Part shown: one piece after another, positions 17,410 to 19,384 of the stretch | Layout: each line of letters opens with the position of its first letter | How positions within the stretch are numbered: position 1 is the first letter of the stretch | From: Balneolales bacterium | Lineage (GTDB): Bacteria; Bacteroidota; Rhodothermia; Balneolales; HLUCCA01 | Direction of reading: 5' to 3' | Assembly (NCBI GenBank): GCA_022565415.1 | Contig: JAIUMT010000023.1 | Location: forward strand, 1-19,384 | Length of the DNA: 19,384 nt | Program-made: the position numbers and the translations under genes | Notes under the pieces: model-generated | Databases searched by the model: none | The model's input: the letters and a program-made list of their open reading frames with translations, nothing else | Told to the model about the DNA's origin: nothing

Positions 17410-18336
17410 TTACTCCACAATACGAGGTTCGTTCGTGGTACCATCAAGAATAATTGGCATCCCATCTTTTCCACCACCGATAACCACAATCTTCGCGTTA
17501 TTCGATTCTGCTAGTTTCAGAGTGGCTTCAATCCCACGGAAACGCAGATAATTCTCAGTTAAACCTTCAGCAATGATGTTCTGGAAGTCACGAATACCAG
17601 CTGCTTCGATACGTTTACGCTCAGCTTCCAGAAGTTCAGAATCTAAACGGAATTGATATCCTAGTGCAACCTGCTCTTTCTCGAGCTTCTGCTCAATTGC
17701 TTCCACAATCATATCTGGGAGGGTAATTCGCGTTATGAGCAGTTCATCGAGATCGACAAACCGTTCGCTTACTTCAAAAATGGCGTTTTGAACTGTATTT
17801 TGTATGATGAATTTTTGAGAGGAATAGATGTCCTCTGGTAAATACTGACCAAAAATTTGACGGACGACGGCCTCAACTTCTGGAAAAACGATTCTGTTGG
17901 CATAATCCGTACCAATCTGTTGATGTAAATAAGCCAGATTATCAATAAATGGTCGATAACGAATCGATGCCTGAACCTTGATTTTTAAACCATTGGAACT
18001 CAATACCTCAAATTCTTTCATTTGGTGCTGAATTCGAACAGTATATACCGTCATTTCATCCCAAGGGAAAATATAATGGATTCCCTCACCGTACACCTGC
18101 TCTAACTGCGTACCGCCTCCAAATCGTTTAAACAATACTGCAGATTCCCCTGCATCCACAAAAATTACAATCCGTTCAGAGAACACCAAAAACACAAACA
18201 CAAACGACAGAATGGAGATAATTATCCCACGCTTGCGTTTAATCATGTGGTGATTTATCCATGCAAACGACCATTTAGGTGGGAGAGTTTCCGCTTGGAG
18301 TGAATCAGAGTCTAAGTCAACATTTTCATCAACCAT
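17410..18336 (-). CDS. SPFH/Band 7 (prohibitin-like) membrane protein
   Basis: A 308-residue protein. About 35 polar residues precede one membrane segment (around 37-52, IIISILSFVFVFLVF). The SPFH domain begins with VDAGESAVLFKRFGGG and continues with GEGIHYIFPWDEM and VQASIRYRP. A charged helical region (EQKLEKEQVALGYQFRLDSELLEAERKRIEAAGIRDF) follows, the coiled-coil part typical of prohibitin/HflC proteins, which form large membrane rings and guard membrane proteases. The gene converges on the NRPS operon and is set apart from it by a 134-nt gap, so it is probably not part of the pathway. The minus-strand start at 18336 puts the membrane segment at the usual place. Confidence 0.9.
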   Translation of the reverse strand: MVDENVDLDSDSLQAETLPPKWSFAWINHHMIKRKRGIIISILSFVFVFLVFSERIVIFVDAGESAVLFKRFGGGTQLEQVYGEGIHYIFPWDEMTVYTVRIQHQMKEFEVLSSNGLKIKVQASIRYRPFIDNLAYLHQQIGTDYANRIVFPEVEAVVRQIFGQYLPEDIYSSQKFIIQNTVQNAIFEVSERFVDLDELLITRITLPDMIVEAIEQKLEKEQVALGYQFRLDSELLEAERKRIEAAGIRDFQNIIAEGLTENYLRFRGIEATLKLAESNNAKIVVIGGGKDGMPIILDGTTNEPRIVE

Positions 18337-18581
18337 CTATGTGGAATTTGCTTATTATGATTACCCGTTGAGCAACAACGTGTGGCAAAATACAATCTTT
18401 TCGTTCATATAGTTGCTATAATGTTGGTCATCTATCCATATCTCAAATAATTTGATATACATATTTGCAATTTGTTTTTCATATAAAATAATAATGCTTA
18501 ATCATTCCTAGTATTATTCTTATTGAAAAGCCTATTTTTAACGTCGTTGTCAATATTATCCCGCCCAGGAACACGAAATTA
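18337..18581. promoter_or_regulatory. Divergent intergenic region with promoters of the SPFH and methyltransferase genes
   Basis: This 245-nt AT-rich stretch separates two divergent genes and must hold both promoters. One plus-strand candidate is TTGCAA (18465-18470) with AATAAT/ATAATA (18487-18493) 16-17 nt later. AT-rich DNA gives such matches by chance, and no Bacteroidota-type TTTG / TAnnTTTG pair was clear. On the SPFH side, CGTTG-AGCAA-CAACG around 18366-18380 is a small perfect inverted repeat. No ORF or RNA gene is seen. Confidence 0.4.
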
Positions 18582-19367
18582 ATGACTCTAGAATTAATCG
18601 ATTACATATTCGATCACACAGGCGTTGATTTAAAGATTAACCCATTGCCTGCGTCAGAACTGAAGGCTTTAGAAATAGTCGCTGATGGGGATGTGAACTT
18701 ACTTTCGTGTTACCTCAAACGCCGTATCTCCGGCGAACCTCTGGCATACATATTGGGATTCATCGATTTAGATGGGTTACGAATTCCGGTCGATAAACGA
18801 GCATACATTACAGACCCGGAAGCCATTTATTTAGTGCAACATCTTAAAGAGGTTCTTGGCAAATTACCATCGCAGAAGGTTCTTGAGGTTGGAACTGGGT
18901 GTGGCTCTCTTAGTTTTTATCTGGAACATCATTGTCCGGAACACCAGTATTGGGCTGTAGATATTGACTCTAATCCGATTGATTTAGCCAGAGATACAGC
19001 TCAAAAACGAGATTCCAGCATCCATTTTGTGGTAAGTGACTACTTTATGGGGCTTCCCGCTGAGTACACACCCGACCTCATATTTGCTGATCCACCTTGG
19101 GGAAACGAATCTTCAATATATGATGACGACAGACCTGCTTCTCACTATCATTCAATGCCGGGGATATCCGTATGGCCGTTTAAATCAATCACAGGTATTC
19201 ACGAGCAAATAGTAGATGCAATTTTGCTGAAAGGCTGGGGTTGTCCGGTTTTTATGAATTTCGGCATGCTGGATGCAGATTCTATTTGGGCAGCAATTCA
19301 TAGAGCACCTCATGCGGAATTGATACAAGCCGCCAAGAATGTCACGTTGGCAAAATTAACCTTCTGA
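18582..19367 (+). CDS. PrmC/HemK-like class I SAM methyltransferase, divergent
   Basis: A 261-residue protein. The N-terminal helical part ends in RRISGEPLAYILGF (67-80), the PrmC/HemK signature, followed by the segment that normally reads IPRPETE and here reads ITDPEA. The SAM-binding motif I is EVGTGCG at 102-108. The catalytic motif, NPPY in PrmC, is DPPWG at 170-174. PrmC methylates the glutamine of the GGQ motif in release factors, and NPPY binds that glutamine. With DPPW the substrate may be different, or this may be a paralogue of the housekeeping PrmC. AGGA about 11 nt before the ATG is the only Shine-Dalgarno-like site near a start in the window, and its spacing is long. It is divergent from the SPFH gene. 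A tailoring role in the NRPS pathway is possible but nothing shows it. Confidence 0.8.
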   Translation: MTLELIDYIFDHTGVDLKINPLPASELKALEIVADGDVNLLSCYLKRRISGEPLAYILGFIDLDGLRIPVDKRAYITDPEAIYLVQHLKEVLGKLPSQKVLEVGTGCGSLSFYLEHHCPEHQYWAVDIDSNPIDLARDTAQKRDSSIHFVVSDYFMGLPAEYTPDLIFADPPWGNESSIYDDDRPASHYHSMPGISVWPFKSITGIHEQIVDAILLKGWGCPVFMNFGMLDADSIWAAIHRAPHAELIQAAKNVTLAKLTF

Positions 19368-19384
19368 TGAAACCCATGCTAAAT
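19367..19384 (+). CDS. Possible start of a following gene, cut by the window edge
   Basis: ATG at 19367 shares its A with the TGA stop of the methyltransferase gene (TGATG), a common coupling arrangement. The visible codons are MKPMLN. Too short to identify. Confidence 0.25.

Overview
The window carries the 3' part of a nonribosomal peptide synthetase (NRPS) gene cluster on the + strand (about 2-17275), followed by a short flank with a minus-strand SPFH/prohibitin-like gene and a plus-strand PrmC/HemK-like methyltransferase. GC content looks moderate (around 45% by eye). Almost none of the starts has a clear Shine-Dalgarno sequence. Instead, A-rich bases sit directly before ATG, and genes are 4-10 nt apart or overlap by 4 nt. 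That pattern fits Bacteroidota or another lineage that uses few Shine-Dalgarno sites, but the assignment is an inference and no rRNA or marker gene in the window confirms it.

Layout. (1) 2-3187: end of an NRPS subunit, open at the left edge, with domains C-PCP-E and a C-terminal docking tail. The adenylation (A) domain expected between C and PCP is absent; seven 39-nt tandem repeats lie there. (2) 3196-12189: a 2997-residue NRPS with domains C-FkbH-PCP-C-A-PCP-E-TE. An FkbH-type (HAD/glyceryl-transferase) domain takes the place of the A domain in its first module. (3) 12198-13199: a ParA/MinD-family ATPase. (4) 13210-13758: a small DUF697-like membrane protein. (5) 13763-14470: a type II thioesterase. 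(6) 14467-16092: a PvdE/SyrD-type cyclic-peptide export ABC transporter. (7) 16100-17275: a membrane-anchored PotD-like substrate-binding protein. All seven look like one operon whose promoter lies left of the window. A possible hairpin terminator separates it from the converging SPFH gene (17410-18336, minus). A 245-nt divergent intergenic region then leads to the methyltransferase (18582-19367), and the first codons of another gene may overlap its end.

How the genes may work together (inference). The first subunit presents a D-configured aminoacyl or peptidyl chain. The second subunit's first C domain passes it to a three-carbon hydroxy acid (glycerate or lactate) loaded by FkbH, which would form an ester instead of an amide. 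The second module adds one amino acid, possibly aromatic (specificity code read as DASTLAAVGK), epimerises it, and a type I TE releases the product. The type II TE would clear misloaded carriers and the SyrD-like pump would export the product, a predicted depsipeptide. The ParA-like ATPase and DUF697 protein have no known role in such pathways. They are the least explained part of the operon and might position the synthetase or exporter in the cell.
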